From Halalkalibacter nanhaiisediminis (GTDB lineage Bacteria; Bacillota; Bacilli; Bacillales; Bacillaceae_D), in assembly GCF_007830185.1 (NCBI RefSeq), contig NZ_VLKZ01000002.1:372001-436000 (forward strand): DNA of 64,000 bases, in the 5' to 3' direction. A model generated the notes under the pieces. It made no database searches. It was not told the origin of the DNA and was given only the letters and a program-made list of their open reading frames with translations. The translations under genes and the position numbers were made by a program. Positions 8,451 to 18,479 of the stretch are shown piece by piece; within the stretch, counting starts at the first letter, position 1; the number at the start of each line of letters is the position of its first letter.

Positions 8451-10040
8451 ATGATTACTGTTACAAATGTAGGACTACAATATGGCGACCGTAAATTATT
8501 TGATGAAGTAAATATTAAATTTACTCCTGGTAACTGCTACGGTCTGATCGGTGCAAACGGCGCAGGAAAATCGACTTTTATTAAAATTTTATCTGGTGAA
8601 ATTGAACCACAATCAGGTGATGTTCATATGAAGCCAGGGCAACGCCTAGCTGTTCTAAAACAAAACCATTTTGAATATGAAGAGTTTGAAGTTATGACGA
8701 CTGTCATTATGGGTCATCCGCGTCTTTACCAAGTAATGCAAGAAAAAGATGCGATTTATATGAAAGAAGACTTCTCTGATGAAGACGGTATTAAAGCAGC
8801 TGAGCTTGAGGGCGAATTTGCTGAATTAAATGGTTGGGAAGCTGAGTCAGAAGCGGCTGTCTTATTAAAAGGTTTAGGAATTGGCGAAGACCTGCACAAC
8901 AAGAAGTTAGCTGATTTAACTGGTTCTGAAAAAGTGAAAGTGTTACTTGCTCAAGCTTTATTTGGTCAACCAGATGTCCTTCTTCTTGATGAGCCGACAA
9001 ACCATCTTGATTTAAAAGCAATTGAATGGTTGGAAGAATTCCTCATCAATTTTGAGAATACCGTCATCGTTGTTTCTCATGACCGTCACTTTTTGAACAA
9101 AGTTTGTACACATATTGCAGACTTAGACTTTGGTAAGATTCAAATTTACGTAGGAAACTACGATTTCTGGTATGAGTCTAGTCAATTAGCACAAAGAATG
9201 GCTCAGGATCAAAATAAGAAAAAAGAAGAAAAAATCAAAGAATTACAAGGTTTTATTGCGCGCTTTAGTGCCAATGCTTCCAAATCAAAGCAAGCAACTT
9301 CTCGTAAGAAGCTTCTTGATAAAATTGAGCTTGATGATATTCGTCCTTCTTCACGTAAGTACCCTTATGTTCATTTTAGTCCAGAACGTGAAATTGGAAA
9401 CGACCTTTTAACAGTACAAGGATTGTCAAAAACAATTGACGGTGAAAAAGTTCTTAACAATGTTAGCTTTACAATGAACAAAGATGACAAAATCGCTTTA
9501 GTCGGAAACAATGAGATTGCTAAGACTGCATTATTTAAAATATTAGCAGGTGAAATGGAGCCCGATAATGGTAGTTATAAATGGGGTGTGACGACATCAC
9601 AAGCATATTTCCCAAAAGATAACTCAGCTTTCTTTGAAGGATCCGATATGAACTTGGTTGATTGGTTACGCCAGTATTCTCCTGAAGATGATAGCGATAC
9701 ATTCTTGCGTGGTTTCTTAGGGCGAATGCTCTTCTCTGGTGAAGAAGTGAAGAAGAAAGCAAGCGTTCTATCAGGTGGTGAAAAAGTCCGTTGTATGCTT
9801 TCGAAAATGATGTTAAGTGGTGCAAATGTTCTTTTACTAGATGAGCCAACAAACCACCTTGACTTGGAGTCCATTACAGCAGTCAACAATGGTCTAATCA
9901 ATTATAAAGGCTCAATGATTTTTGCTTCTCATGATCATCAATTTAATGAAACGATCGCTAACCGCATCATTGAATTAACAGAAGATGGTCTAATTGATAA
10001 ACAAATGACGTATAATGAATATCTTCAAGAAGCTAAATAA
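8451..10040 (+). CDS. ykpA: ABC-F family ATP-binding protein (YkpA type)
   Basis: A soluble protein with two ABC ATPase domains and no membrane part. ABC-F proteins act on the ribosome. Walker A of domain 1 is GANGAGKST (about 39-47), with LTGSEKVKVLLAQAL and LLLDEPTNHLDL after it. The linker has a charged helix, KKKEEKIKELQGFIARFSA. Domain 2 has a degenerate Walker A, GNNEIAKTAL, but intact signature LSGGEKVR and LLLDEPTNHLDL. GGAGG lies 11 bases before the ATG at 8451; an in-frame TTG at 8433 precedes GGAGG and is unlikely. The N-terminus MITVTNVGLQYGDRKLF fits the YkpA/YbiT subgroup. Whether it gives antibiotic resistance cannot be read from sequence. Confidence 0.93.
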   Translation: MITVTNVGLQYGDRKLFDEVNIKFTPGNCYGLIGANGAGKSTFIKILSGEIEPQSGDVHMKPGQRLAVLKQNHFEYEEFEVMTTVIMGHPRLYQVMQEKDAIYMKEDFSDEDGIKAAELEGEFAELNGWEAESEAAVLLKGLGIGEDLHNKKLADLTGSEKVKVLLAQALFGQPDVLLLDEPTNHLDLKAIEWLEEFLINFENTVIVVSHDRHFLNKVCTHIADLDFGKIQIYVGNYDFWYESSQLAQRMAQDQNKKKEEKIKELQGFIARFSANASKSKQATSRKKLLDKIELDDIRPSSRKYPYVHFSPEREIGNDLLTVQGLSKTIDGEKVLNNVSFTMNKDDKIALVGNNEIAKTALFKILAGEMEPDNGSYKWGVTTSQAYFPKDNSAFFEGSDMNLVDWLRQYSPEDDSDTFLRGFLGRMLFSGEEVKKKASVLSGGEKVRCMLSKMMLSGANVLLLDEPTNHLDLESITAVNNGLINYKGSMIFASHDHQFNETIANRIIELTEDGLIDKQMTYNEYLQEAK

Positions 10041-10047
10041 TGAATAA

Positions 10048-10080
10048 AGAAACTCCGGAATAAACACCGGAGTTTTCCTT
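10048..10080 (+). terminator. Terminator of the ABC-F gene
   Basis: AACTCCGG and CCGGAGTT form an 8-bp perfect stem around an 8-base loop, followed by TTTTCCTTTC, just after the stop codon. Confidence 0.85.
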
Positions 10081-10145
10081 TCGTATATATATGAAAACTA
10101 TTCCGGTACGTGAAATTTCACAAAGAAGAATAGGAGGACCGTCGT

Positions 10146-11060
10146 ATGTCAGTGAAAACAGCTTATCTTTTTGCCATACTAGGAGCAGCACTATGGGGCA
10201 TAACGGGGCTTTTCGTTCAAAATCTTTATGCATACGGTTTTTCGGCCTGGGATGTTGTTGCCATTCGGTCTGTGTTTACAGTGCTTTTGTTACTAGCCTA
10301 TGTTTTAATTTTTAAACGAGACGCTCTTTACATTCGATGGAAGCATATCCCTCTTTTTATTGGATCTGGTGTCGTTAGCTTTGTCTTTTTTAATTGGTGC
10401 TTCTTTACCGTAATGGATCAAGCGAACATTTCACTTGCTGTTGTCTTACTTTATACAGGACCACTGTTTGTCACACTTTTATCACGCTTTCTTTTTAAAG
10501 AGCTTTTAACACCGAGAAAGACTGCAGCGATCATTGTGACATTAGCAGGATGCGGCTTCGTTGTCGGCCTCTTTCCTTCCATTGATTCTGTTCTCACTGC
10601 CTCAACACTATTAATTGGTTTAGGCTCTGGATTTTTTTATGCATTATATAGTATTTTTGCAAAGATTAGTAGTAGACATTATCATACAATTACAATTACA
10701 ACATATTCGTTTATATGTGCAACCCTTTTTATGGTTTTATCTAGTCAAATTACGCACAAAGTAGAGCTGTTTTTAAATTCTTCCATTTTATTAAATAGTC
10801 TTGGTTTAGCACTTTTCCCTACAGTTCTTGCCTACTTACTTTATACAAAAGGGTTGAGTCAAATAGAATCAAGCCGTGCTTCTATTTTATCAACGATTGA
10901 GCCTGTTGTTGCGATCGGAATTGGATTTTTCTTTTTCCAAGATGTTCTTTCCCTATGGCAATGGTTCGGAGTGAGTCTTGTCATTCTCTCAATTATTCTT
11001 GCAGCTGAATCACCAAGTAAACAAGCCAAGATGAAAAAAGCATCTGCACAAGCCATGTGA
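10146..11060 (+). CDS. EamA/DMT family transporter
   Basis: A 304-residue integral membrane protein with about ten hydrophobic segments in two similar halves, the layout of drug/metabolite transporters. The N-terminal segment ends GAALWGITGLFVQ, the EamA repeat signature, and the second half opens LGSGFFYALYSIFAK. The C-terminal tail is short and basic (KQAKMKKASAQ). The start is fixed by AGGAGG 9 bases before the ATG. Substrate cannot be predicted; amino acid or metabolite export is common in the family. The last codons are part of the terminator stem. Confidence 0.9.
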   Translation: MSVKTAYLFAILGAALWGITGLFVQNLYAYGFSAWDVVAIRSVFTVLLLLAYVLIFKRDALYIRWKHIPLFIGSGVVSFVFFNWCFFTVMDQANISLAVVLLYTGPLFVTLLSRFLFKELLTPRKTAAIIVTLAGCGFVVGLFPSIDSVLTASTLLIGLGSGFFYALYSIFAKISSRHYHTITITTYSFICATLFMVLSSQITHKVELFLNSSILLNSLGLALFPTVLAYLLYTKGLSQIESSRASILSTIEPVVAIGIGFFFFQDVLSLWQWFGVSLVILSIILAAESPSKQAKMKKASAQAM

Positions 11061-11083
11061 CTCTAGTGCAGATGCTTTTTCAT
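11035..11083 (+). terminator. Terminator overlapping the EamA stop codon
   Basis: AAAAAGCATCTGCAC pairs with TGCAGATGCTTTTT across the stop codon (roughly 13 bp), followed by CATTTTTTT. The left arm lies inside the coding region. Confidence 0.85.
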
Positions 11084-11259
11084 TTTTTTACATCCAAGTA
11101 TCGAGTCAGTTCCTTGCTGTTCTTATACTTAGGATTATTCGAACGCGTTGAATCTCTTATATCCGATACATTCGTAATTCGTAAGAAGGTAATTGTTTCA
11201 CCTCTCTTACGAATTAATGCAAGCTCTTGTTCGTCTCTTGGATTAATTCGTACCCTCAT
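11080..11259 (-). CDS. Small hypothetical protein (59 aa)
   Basis: A charged, soluble-looking frame with no membrane segment and no Cys. It includes INPRDEQELALIRKRG and a basic segment STRSNNPKYKNSKEL. I chose the ATG at 11259 (GGATG 6 bases upstream); another ATG lies at 11271. Neither site is strong. The composition looks coding while the plus-strand frame in the same place looks like an antisense shadow. It sits between a transporter and a DedA gene. The family is not recognised. Confidence 0.4.
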   Translation of the reverse strand: MRVRINPRDEQELALIRKRGETITFLRITNVSDIRDSTRSNNPKYKNSKELTRYLDVKK

Positions 11260-11307
11260 GTTGTCATCCATCGTTGTAAAAATACTCTCTTATTCTATTG
11301 CAGTGTA

Positions 11308-11919
11308 TTAATGCTCATAACGTTTTTGTTTCTGTCTTCTTCGTTTCCAAAGTTGAAAGATCACAATGATACTAGCCACTACTATTAGCGTATAAATAAT
11401 TTGTATAACGAAACTTTCCCAGTCATTAATCGTGCGACCATAATAAAAACCGATAAAAAAATAAATGCTCATCCAAACGAATGCTGAGCTAAACCCCACT
11501 AAAACAAATAAATGAAATGGTACTTTTGAAATCCCAATACTAAACGGGACAGCATGACGAATAAAAGGAAAAAAATAGCTAAAGCTAACAGCCTTTAAGC
11601 CATACTTATCTAATAATTCTTTTCCTTTTTCTGCTCGTGTATGCCAAATCGAACTCTTTTTTTTCGTAGATAGCCCTTTCCTCTTTGAAACCACACTCCC
11701 AATTACATAAAGGATCGTACCATGACAAAGGATACTACTAAAAAGAATGAAAAAGGTAGGAATAGGATCAAGATACTTAGTCGTGGCAAGCAAGCCAACA
11801 CTCATTAATAATACTTCATTTGGGACCGGAAAGATAAATAGACCAACAGCAGTGATCAAAAAGAGAGCGATATAGCCGTGTTGTCTGATGATATCAACAA
11901 AAAACATCAAGTCGTCCAC
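11308..11919 (-). CDS. DedA/VTT-domain membrane protein
   Basis: DedA proteins are cytoplasmic membrane proteins of the VTT superfamily. Several act as lipid-carrier (undecaprenyl phosphate or PE) flippases. The signature FPVPNEVLLMSVG, a reentrant loop segment, and FPFIRHAVPFSIGISKVPF, with the essential Arg, are both present. Four to five hydrophobic segments and a basic C-terminal tail (LWKRRRQKQKRY) are visible. The start is a GTG at 11919 placed 8 bases after AAGGAGGGG; the upstream in-frame ATG at 11952 precedes this site. That gives 203 aa, the normal length. Confidence 0.9.
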   Translation of the reverse strand: MDDLMFFVDIIRQHGYIALFLITAVGLFIFPVPNEVLLMSVGLLATTKYLDPIPTFFILFSSILCHGTILYVIGSVVSKRKGLSTKKKSSIWHTRAEKGKELLDKYGLKAVSFSYFFPFIRHAVPFSIGISKVPFHLFVLVGFSSAFVWMSIYFFIGFYYGRTINDWESFVIQIIYTLIVVASIIVIFQLWKRRRQKQKRYEH

Positions 11920-11970
11920 TACTATATCCCCTCCTTTTCCATTCTTCTGCAATGAGACTTCTGGATCACC

Positions 11971-12171
11971 TTAGCCTTTAAAATATTCTTTATAATAGCC
12001 GCCAACTTTACCCGTGTTATCAACCACAAAGTAAAATTCGTCTGTTTCATTTTTCAATTCGTATGATTTTCCAGCCGTAAGTGCTCGGTTAACCATATAT
12101 TTCTTCGCATCGGTATGTATGCATTCAATCGTGCGAATTGTAGGTCGATCAGTCCATGTTTGATGAATCAT
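11971..12171 (-). CDS. Conserved-looking small protein, 66 aa
   Basis: The ATG at 12171 is preceded by AAAGGAG at a 10-base distance, so the frame from 12243 is shortened to 66 residues. The sequence has alternating hydrophobic and polar residues and ends KVGGYYKEYFKG, looking like a small all-beta fold with a Gly-turn (DNTGKVGGYY). No Cys, no membrane segment. I do not recognise a named function. It lies between the DedA gene and the odhAB operon, all on the minus strand. Confidence 0.7.
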   Translation of the reverse strand: MIHQTWTDRPTIRTIECIHTDAKKYMVNRALTAGKSYELKNETDEFYFVVDNTGKVGGYYKEYFKG

Positions 12172-12277
12172 TGTTAAAACACTCCTTTTATTATCTATGT
12201 TCTTATTATAAAGCGATTCCTTTAATTTGCAAACTCTTACCAACCTTTGCGAGAGAATCCTGAAAAATAAAGACTAA

Positions 12278-12304
12278 AAAGGCTGACCACCGTGGTCAGC
12301 CTTT
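12278..12304 (-). terminator. Terminator downstream of odhAB
   Basis: A perfect 12-bp stem (AAAGGCTGACCA with TGGTCAGCCTTT) around a 3-base loop, 11 bases after the odhB stop codon. On the minus strand the stem ends in TTTTTAGTCTTT. Confidence 0.85.
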
Positions 12305-12314
12305 AAATATACGA

Positions 12315-13586
12315 TTATCCTTCAAGTAAAAGAGATTCTGGATCTTCTAGAAGTTCTTTCACCTTAACAAGGAAGCTTACTGCTTCTTTTCCGTCAACAA
12401 TACGATGATCATAAGAAAGAGCAAGATACATCATTGGACGGTTTTCAAAATTTTCTTGATCAATTGCAACTGGACGCCATTGAACCTTGTGCATGCCCAG
12501 TATCCCAACTTGTGGTGCATTTAAAATTGGCGTTGACCAAAGTGAACCAAATACGCCACCGTTTGTGATTGTAAATGTTCCACCTTGAAGATCAGATAAA
12601 GCTAACTTGTTATCACGCGCTTTTTTACCAAGTTCACCAATTTGACGTTCAATACCAGCAAAGCCAAGGCGATCAGCATCACGAACAACTGGTACAACAA
12701 GACCATCATCTGTCGAAACAGCTACACCAATGTCGTAATATTTCTTAACTAAAATTTCATCACCTTGAATTTCTGCATTTAATAATGGGAAGTCTTTTAA
12801 TGCGCCAATAACAGCTTTTGTAAAGAATGACATAAAACCAAGTTTCACACCGTTCTTATCAAGGAATGCATCTTTACGACGTTTGCGAAGATCCATTACA
12901 GCTGTCATATCAACTTCATTAAACGTTGTTAACATTGCAGCCGTTTGTTGCGACTCAACAAGTCGTTTAGCAATCGTTTGACGACGACGTGACATTTTAA
13001 TACGCTCAACTGGCTTTGATTGATCTGTCGCAGCAGGTGTTGAAGCTGGTGCTTTCTTCTCTTGTTGCTTAGCAGCTGGTTGTGCAGCAGCTGGCTTAGA
13101 CTCATAAGATTCAACATCTTGTTTGCGAACACGACCTAGTGGATCAGTCGTAGAAACTGCATTTAAATCAATACCACGCTCACGAGCTAGCTTTCTAGCA
13201 GAAGGTGAAGCTAATGGGCGCCCCTGTGAAGAAGATGAAGTTTCTTCTGACTTTGCTTCTACTTTTTCCTCTTGCTTCGTCTCCGTTTTTTCTTCTTTTA
13301 CTGGTTCAGAAACTTGTTTTGCAGCTGGTGCTTCACCACTTTCTGCGCTTCCATTTTCTTCAATAACAGCAATGACTTCGCCAACTTCAACTGTGTCACC
13401 TGGTTCTCTCTTAAATTCTTTAATCACACCAGAATGCTCGGCCACAATTTCAATATTTACTTTATCTGTCTCTAATTCAGCAATATATTCACCTTGATTA
13501 ATGTGTTCCCCTACTTCTTTCAACCATTGAGCAATTGTTCCTTCAGTAATCGATTCTGCTAATTCTGGTACTTTAATTTCAATCAC
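12315..13586 (-). CDS. odhB: 2-oxoglutarate dehydrogenase E2 (dihydrolipoyllysine succinyltransferase)
   Basis: The core of the 2-oxoglutarate dehydrogenase complex, transferring the succinyl group from lipoyl to CoA in the TCA cycle. An N-terminal lipoyl domain carries the modified Lys in ETDKVNIEI (K42). An acidic Glu/Ala/Ser-rich linker (about 80-120) leads to the E1/E3-binding domain with [15 protein letters not shown] Pro/Ala linker follows, then the catalytic domain with the essential His in SYDHRIVDG (H394) and DG. At 423 aa it is full length. It lies 16 bases after odhA on the same strand, a classical two-gene operon closed by a strong terminator. E3 must come from elsewhere. Confidence 0.97.
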   Translation of the reverse strand: MIEIKVPELAESITEGTIAQWLKEVGEHINQGEYIAELETDKVNIEIVAEHSGVIKEFKREPGDTVEVGEVIAVIEENGSAESGEAPAAKQVSEPVKEEKTETKQEEKVEAKSEETSSSSQGRPLASPSARKLARERGIDLNAVSTTDPLGRVRKQDVESYESKPAAAQPAAKQQEKKAPASTPAATDQSKPVERIKMSRRRQTIAKRLVESQQTAAMLTTFNEVDMTAVMDLRKRRKDAFLDKNGVKLGFMSFFTKAVIGALKDFPLLNAEIQGDEILVKKYYDIGVAVSTDDGLVVPVVRDADRLGFAGIERQIGELGKKARDNKLALSDLQGGTFTITNGGVFGSLWSTPILNAPQVGILGMHKVQWRPVAIDQENFENRPMMYLALSYDHRIVDGKEAVSFLVKVKELLEDPESLLLEG

Positions 13587-13602
13587 GGGAAAAAGCCTCC
13601 TC

Positions 13603-16440
13603 TTATTGTTTGCGTGTCAATGATTCTGTTACAATACGTTCTTGCTCTTTTTTATGTGCATATGGGTCACCCTCAGCAGGACTTGAACGATGAGTACGGC
13701 CAATATAACTGATTGATACTCCCACAGGCGTGATTTCACGAATTCTTGATTCGATGTACGGCCATGCGCCCATATTTTTAGGCTCTTCTTGAACCCAAGT
13801 AATTTCTTTTATATTCTTGTAACGTGCAAAGAGCTCACGAATTTGTTTCTTAGGGAAAGGATATAGCTCTTCAACACGAGCGATATGCAACCAATCCCAA
13901 TCTTGATCTTCACTCTTGCTAACTCGATCAGATAAATCAATTGCTACTTTACCACTGCAAAAAACAATACGTTCAACTTTATCAGCTTGCTTACCAAGTC
14001 CTTCTTGCTCAAACACAGGTAGAAATTCACCCTCAGTAAAGGCATCGTGACTTGAAGCAACGACTTGATTACGAAGCAGACTCTTTGGAGTCATAATAAT
14101 AAGTGGACGAACAGAATCTTTTTCAAGAATTTTCGCTTGACGTCTTAAGATATGGAAATATTGAGCAGCCGATGTACAGTTCGCAATCGTCCAGTTGTTT
14201 TCTGCCGCAAGAACAAGGAAGCGTTCAACACGGCCACTTGAATGTTCAGGTCCTTGACCTTCATATCCATGTGGAAGAAGGACGACAAGGCCAGACTTTT
14301 GTCCCCATTTTGCACGACCAGCTGAAATCCATTGATCGAACATAACTTGTGCACCGTTAGCAAAATCACCAAATTGAGCTTCCCACAGTACTAATGTTTC
14401 TGGTGCACGAACGTTATAGCCATATTCAAAGCCGACAACAGCCATTTCAGATAATGGGCTATTGTGAACAGCAAAGGAAGCATTCGCTTTTTCAAATATT
14501 TGTAATGGCGTAAGTACTTTATCATTCAATCTGTCATGCAAAACAAGATGACGGTGAGCAAAAGTACCACGCTCTGAATCCTGACCAGTTAAACGAATTG
14601 GTGTTCCATCATGAAGAATTGTCGCGAATGCTAATGTTTCCGCTAAAGCCCAGTCTATTTTCCCATTTTCTTCAAAGGCTTGTAGACGACGCTTTAAGAT
14701 TTTCTCTAGCTTTTGGTTCGCTGAAAATCCTTCTGGCCAAGTTAATAACTCTTCATTTATTTCTTTTAGCGTATTAAATGGAACATTCGTTTTCACTTTA
14801 GGTAATCCGTTTACGACAACGTCAGGCGGAGCCATTTCAATCACTTGTTTTGACTTATTACCTGCTACTTCGTCGTATTGAGCTTGTAAACTATCTTGAA
14901 TTTCTTTATCTAATTGATCGCCATAATTTGATTCAATGACTGAGTTTGAAGCTAATTGTTCTGCGTAAATGGCACGAGCTGTTGGGTGCTTACGAATTTT
15001 CTCATAAAGACCAGGTTGCGTTACCGCTGGTTCATCCATTTCGTTATGACCAAAACGGCGATAGCCAACTAAATCAATTAAGAAATCCTTTTTAAAACGC
15101 TTGCGATATTGAACAGCTAAATGAATAGCTGCCATACACGCCTCTGGATCATCTGCATTTACATGAAGTATTGGAATTTCAAACCCTTTTGCAGGATCAC
15201 TTGCATATGTAGTAGATCTGGAATCATACGTTTCCGTCGTGAAACCAATATTATTATTTGCAATAATGTGAAGAGACCCACCAGTCTGATAACCCGTTAA
15301 TCGGCTTAAATTCAGGGTTTCAGTGACAATTCCTTGACCAGGGAATGCGGCATCACCATGAATAAGTATCGAATATGCTTTTGAAACATCTTGTTTAGGA
15401 AAGCCTTTTTCTGTTCTAATCTCTTGAGCAGCTCGTGCATACCCTTCGACAATCGGACTTACAAACTCAAGATGACTAGGGTTATTAGCTAGAGAAACGG
15501 TGGCTTCAGCTGTATTTTCTTCGCTAATTTGTCGATCAGCACCAAGGTGGTACTTTACATCACCAGTCCAACCATTATTGCCTTCAGCAGGAACCAAATC
15601 TTTACTTGGAACATGTAGAAATTCCGAAAAAACCTTCTTATATGGTTTACCAAGTGTATGAGCAAGTACGCTTAATCTTCCACGATGAGCCATTCCTATC
15701 ATGACATGCTTTGTTCCCTCATGGACAACTTCACGAACTGCTTCATCAAGCATCGGAACAAGAACATCTAGCCCTTCAATAGAGAAGCGCTTTTGACCAA
15801 CAAACGTGCGGTGAATAAACTTTTCAAAACCCTCTACTTGTGTGAGTCGCTTTAAAAGATTCAGACGTTGTTGTCTCGATAGATTTGGTACATACATGCC
15901 TGATTCAACCATTTTAATTAACCATTGACGCTCTTCAAAATCATGTACATGATTAAATTCAAAAGCAAGTGTTTTCGTATAAACCTCTTTTAAATAATTA
16001 ATTGCATCCAACCCATCTTTTACATGTGCAGGAGCATCGGGACAAAGTAAGTCTACTGGTACTTGTTTTAAATCTTGCTCTGTTAAATCATATTGATCTA
16101 AATCAAGCATTTTAGTATCTTTCTTATTCTTTAGAATCGGGTTAATGTCTGAAGCAAGATGACCTTTTCTACGGATCATATCTGCTAGTTTAACCGCACT
16201 TACAAATTTCCTCATCATATCATATGAGGCAACAGGAGAGTCTTGGGAAGTAGTTGATTGACTCACTTGAACAGTTTCAGAAATTGGGGGTGGTCCCCAT
16301 ACATCAAATAATTCTCTTAAGTCTTCATCTACAGCTTCAGGATTTTTAGAATACTCTTCATACAGCTCAATTGCCACGCCAAGATTGGGACCATGAAACC
16401 CTTGCCATGGTTCTTCCGCTTTGTGCTCCTTGCTTGACAT
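13603..16440 (-). CDS. odhA: 2-oxoglutarate dehydrogenase E1 component
   Basis: The thiamine-diphosphate-dependent decarboxylase that opens the complex. The first ~40 residues ([14 protein letters not shown]) match the E1o N-terminal region that docks to E2. The TPP domain shows [17 protein letters not shown] and FGHNEMDEP. The transketolase pyrimidine-type domain has [18 protein letters not shown] and GFEYGY. The C-terminal part includes [14 protein letters not shown] and EEPKNMGAW. At 945 aa it is full length. AGGAGG precedes the ATG, with a small inverted repeat (TTAACTT-TT-AAGTTAA) just in front. Odd points: none; codon use is like its neighbours. Confidence 0.97.
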   Translation of the reverse strand: MSSKEHKAEEPWQGFHGPNLGVAIELYEEYSKNPEAVDEDLRELFDVWGPPPISETVQVSQSTTSQDSPVASYDMMRKFVSAVKLADMIRRKGHLASDINPILKNKKDTKMLDLDQYDLTEQDLKQVPVDLLCPDAPAHVKDGLDAINYLKEVYTKTLAFEFNHVHDFEERQWLIKMVESGMYVPNLSRQQRLNLLKRLTQVEGFEKFIHRTFVGQKRFSIEGLDVLVPMLDEAVREVVHEGTKHVMIGMAHRGRLSVLAHTLGKPYKKVFSEFLHVPSKDLVPAEGNNGWTGDVKYHLGADRQISEENTAEATVSLANNPSHLEFVSPIVEGYARAAQEIRTEKGFPKQDVSKAYSILIHGDAAFPGQGIVTETLNLSRLTGYQTGGSLHIIANNNIGFTTETYDSRSTTYASDPAKGFEIPILHVNADDPEACMAAIHLAVQYRKRFKKDFLIDLVGYRRFGHNEMDEPAVTQPGLYEKIRKHPTARAIYAEQLASNSVIESNYGDQLDKEIQDSLQAQYDEVAGNKSKQVIEMAPPDVVVNGLPKVKTNVPFNTLKEINEELLTWPEGFSANQKLEKILKRRLQAFEENGKIDWALAETLAFATILHDGTPIRLTGQDSERGTFAHRHLVLHDRLNDKVLTPLQIFEKANASFAVHNSPLSEMAVVGFEYGYNVRAPETLVLWEAQFGDFANGAQVMFDQWISAGRAKWGQKSGLVVLLPHGYEGQGPEHSSGRVERFLVLAAENNWTIANCTSAAQYFHILRRQAKILEKDSVRPLIIMTPKSLLRNQVVASSHDAFTEGEFLPVFEQEGLGKQADKVERIVFCSGKVAIDLSDRVSKSEDQDWDWLHIARVEELYPFPKKQIRELFARYKNIKEITWVQEEPKNMGAWPYIESRIREITPVGVSISYIGRTHRSSPAEGDPYAHKKEQERIVTESLTRKQ

Positions 16441-16493
16441 CTGATAAAAACCTCCTAGTTAACTTTTAAGTTAAATCTATGAATGTTCAAACA

Positions 16494-16507
16494 ATATAAC
16501 GCTTACA
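16494..16507 (-). promoter_or_regulatory. Possible catabolite-response element before odhA
   Basis: On the minus strand, TGTAAGCGTTATAT matches the CcpA consensus TGWNANCGNTNWCA at all but the last two positions. It is in the odhA leader, about 55 bases before the ATG. Catabolite repression of odhAB is known in B. subtilis, so the placement makes sense, but the match is incomplete. Confidence 0.35.
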
Positions 16508-16742
16508 TGGCTATTTTAACATAATTGTCACATTTATTAAAGAACATATAGAAGTATTCATAGATTTATTTACAACTTATTTTTATTGACAGTTATGATC
16601 ATAATGGAGAAAGTAATAAGTACGATGTTTACTAGCTCTTCTCCTATAAAGTGTAAAACTTTCCTTATAGAAAATCTAGATATATTAGATGAATTTGTAT
16701 TTTTTTCACAATCCCATTTATTTCTAAAAAAGGACTGATTGT

Positions 16743-17318
16743 ATGATTACAATAGATCAAGCAAACATGCAAATTATTTCTACATCGTGTCTCAATTGTC
16801 AAGATGTCTATTTCAAGCCCCCTTCAGGGGAAATTCCTAAAGTTGGGTGTTGCTCATATAGCCCTACATTCTACCTACTTCAATTAGCAAATATGAGCAA
16901 AAAGGAACACTCTTTCGATATCAAATCCATTCTTCAACATCAAGCTGCTCGTGTTGAAGATTATAAAGTGACCGTTTTTGCACATGTACACGAAGCTTAT
17001 TTTAAAGTTTCCAAAAAATTCCTTACTCAAATGGAGAAAGACGATTTACGTCATTCTTATTCCATTTGTCAATTTTTCAAGGAAAAGAAAGGTTGTATTC
17101 TTGACCCTTCTTTTAAAAATTCAGTTTGTCGTTCTTTTATTTGTACAAACATTGAAGAATCATTGCACTATGATCAGCAAGTTGTCCAAGCATTTATCAA
17201 TGAGATCAGAACAGAAGAACATGGTTTTCAGAAGTATCATGAACAAGTATTAAAACAAAAAGGGATTAATTTACGTGAACATTCAGAGGAAGTTATCGAG
17301 TATTTAAAAACAATTTGA
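16743..17318 (+). CDS. Cysteine-rich hypothetical protein
   Basis: A 191-residue protein with an N-terminal CLNCQD (C16, C19), a CC pair (C36, C37) and a later pair of motifs (C112, C120, then CRSFIC). This spacing suggests a metal- or Fe-S-binding fold resembling YkgJ-type cysteine-cluster proteins. That resemblance is my inference. The rest is helical and charged, without membrane segments. The ATG at 16743 has AAAGGA 8-9 bases upstream. It is divergent from odhA over a 300-base AT-rich gap and not obviously in an operon. No enzyme signature is seen. Confidence 0.7.
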   Translation: MITIDQANMQIISTSCLNCQDVYFKPPSGEIPKVGCCSYSPTFYLLQLANMSKKEHSFDIKSILQHQAARVEDYKVTVFAHVHEAYFKVSKKFLTQMEKDDLRHSYSICQFFKEKKGCILDPSFKNSVCRSFICTNIEESLHYDQQVVQAFINEIRTEEHGFQKYHEQVLKQKGINLREHSEEVIEYLKTI

Positions 17319-17361
17319 TAAACCAATTATTTCTTATGATTACCAAGCATAGCGCATCTAA

Positions 17362-17646
17362 TTACTTAGAGTGCTGCGCTTGGTAAAACCAATCTTTTAT
17401 CTGCTTTTTCTCAGACTCTGTAAATTGAAATAAAGGCGAATCACACCCTTCTTCTTGAAGGACAATTTGTAGTATATTTCCTGACTCTCCAGTTATGACA
17501 AGAGCTTCTGGATCTTCAAGCTGATTTGGGATATTCCCTTCAAATTGAACAATATAATGTGTCCAATTTTGAACTTCAAAGGAATTAATGATTTTCATGT
17601 TTTCTAATTTACATTCACTATATTGTTCAAATGTTAAGTCAATCAT
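17362..17646 (-). CDS. Small hypothetical protein (94 aa)
   Basis: An acidic soluble protein with a likely mixed alpha/beta fold (NWTHYIVQFEGN, EALVITGESGNILQIVL) and two Cys. The ribosome binding site is weak (GTGAG 11 bases upstream). It is convergent with the Cys-rich gene; between them an imperfect inverted repeat (ACCAAGC and GCTTGGT, 17342-17384) may terminate both. No known family is recognised. Confidence 0.6.
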   Translation of the reverse strand: MIDLTFEQYSECKLENMKIINSFEVQNWTHYIVQFEGNIPNQLEDPEALVITGESGNILQIVLQEEGCDSPLFQFTESEKKQIKDWFYQAQHSK

Positions 17647-17713
17647 AATGTAGTACGCTCACTTTCATATTTAACTAAACTCATTTTTAAAAAAAATTTT
17701 ACTATTAGATCAT

Positions 17714-17750
17714 AAATAAAGAAGCCATCAAGCTGAAGGCTTCTTTATTT
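17714..17750. terminator. Terminator of the nitroreductase gene
   Basis: A 13-bp perfect stem (AAATAAAGAAGCC with GGCTTCTTTATTT) around an 11-base loop, directly after the nitroreductase stop codon when read on the minus strand. Confidence 0.8.
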
Positions 17751-17760
17751 ATAAATACAA

Positions 17761-18405
17761 TTACTCAAAAGAGTTATAAATCGTCACTTCTTCAATTGCT
17801 TTACGCGCAGAACGATGTGCTGGACTTGCAGCTTTACCAATCGGCAAGAGCATAACTGGAACAAAACGCTCAGGCACTTTAAAAGTTTCCATAAATGCCT
17901 TACGATTAAATCCACCCATTGGCACTGTATCATAACCTTTTGCCTTAGCTGCAAGCATTAATTGCATCGCCGCTAAAGCAGGGTTTAAAAAGGCTTCATC
18001 TCGAGGAAATGTTCCTTCACCTTGATAGGCGCCATTAATTTGTCCAACAAGCGTATCTTTTACTTGAGCAGTCATGAAACCATTGTCAACTGCTGGTTGG
18101 TAAACACCATCCGCTTCTTTATTTGCTTCTAGATCACCTAAAATCGCTACAACAACAGAACTATCTACGATTTGTTGTTGATTATACGCAATTGGCAAAA
18201 GCTCTTCCTTTTTCTTTTGGTCTTCGATAACAAAAAAACGCCAATGCTGTAAGTTCCAAGATGAAGGAGCAGTAGCTGCTGCTGCGAGCATTTCTTCTAG
18301 CTCTTCTTTGGAGATTTTAACGTCTTTTTCGTATTTACGAACCGAATGACGCTCTTCCATTGTTTGAAATAAACCAATTTCCTCAAAATGAGTCGTACTT
18401 GACAT
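17761..18405 (-). CDS. Nitroreductase family protein (FMN-dependent NAD(P)H oxidoreductase)
   Basis: Reduces nitro compounds, quinones or similar acceptors with an FMN cofactor, probably as a homodimer. The N-terminal ERHSVRKYEKD (about 18-28) carries the FMN-phosphate Arg residues. APSSWNLQHWRFFVI (about 46-60) and the C-terminal PMGGFNRKAFM and LPIGKA segments are typical of the YodC/YdgI-type nitroreductases. Length (214 aa) is normal. Physiological substrate unknown. It is a single gene with its own terminator, downstream of the cysteine desulfurase on the same strand. Confidence 0.9.
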   Translation of the reverse strand: MSSTTHFEEIGLFQTMEERHSVRKYEKDVKISKEELEEMLAAAATAPSSWNLQHWRFFVIEDQKKKEELLPIAYNQQQIVDSSVVVAILGDLEANKEADGVYQPAVDNGFMTAQVKDTLVGQINGAYQGEGTFPRDEAFLNPALAAMQLMLAAKAKGYDTVPMGGFNRKAFMETFKVPERFVPVMLLPIGKAASPAHRSARKAIEEVTIYNSFE

Positions 18406-18479
18406 GGTGTAAACTCTCCTTTATATCTGTTTCTTTCTTTATCGTATAGGAAAAGTCATCAATCTGTAAAATCATTTGC

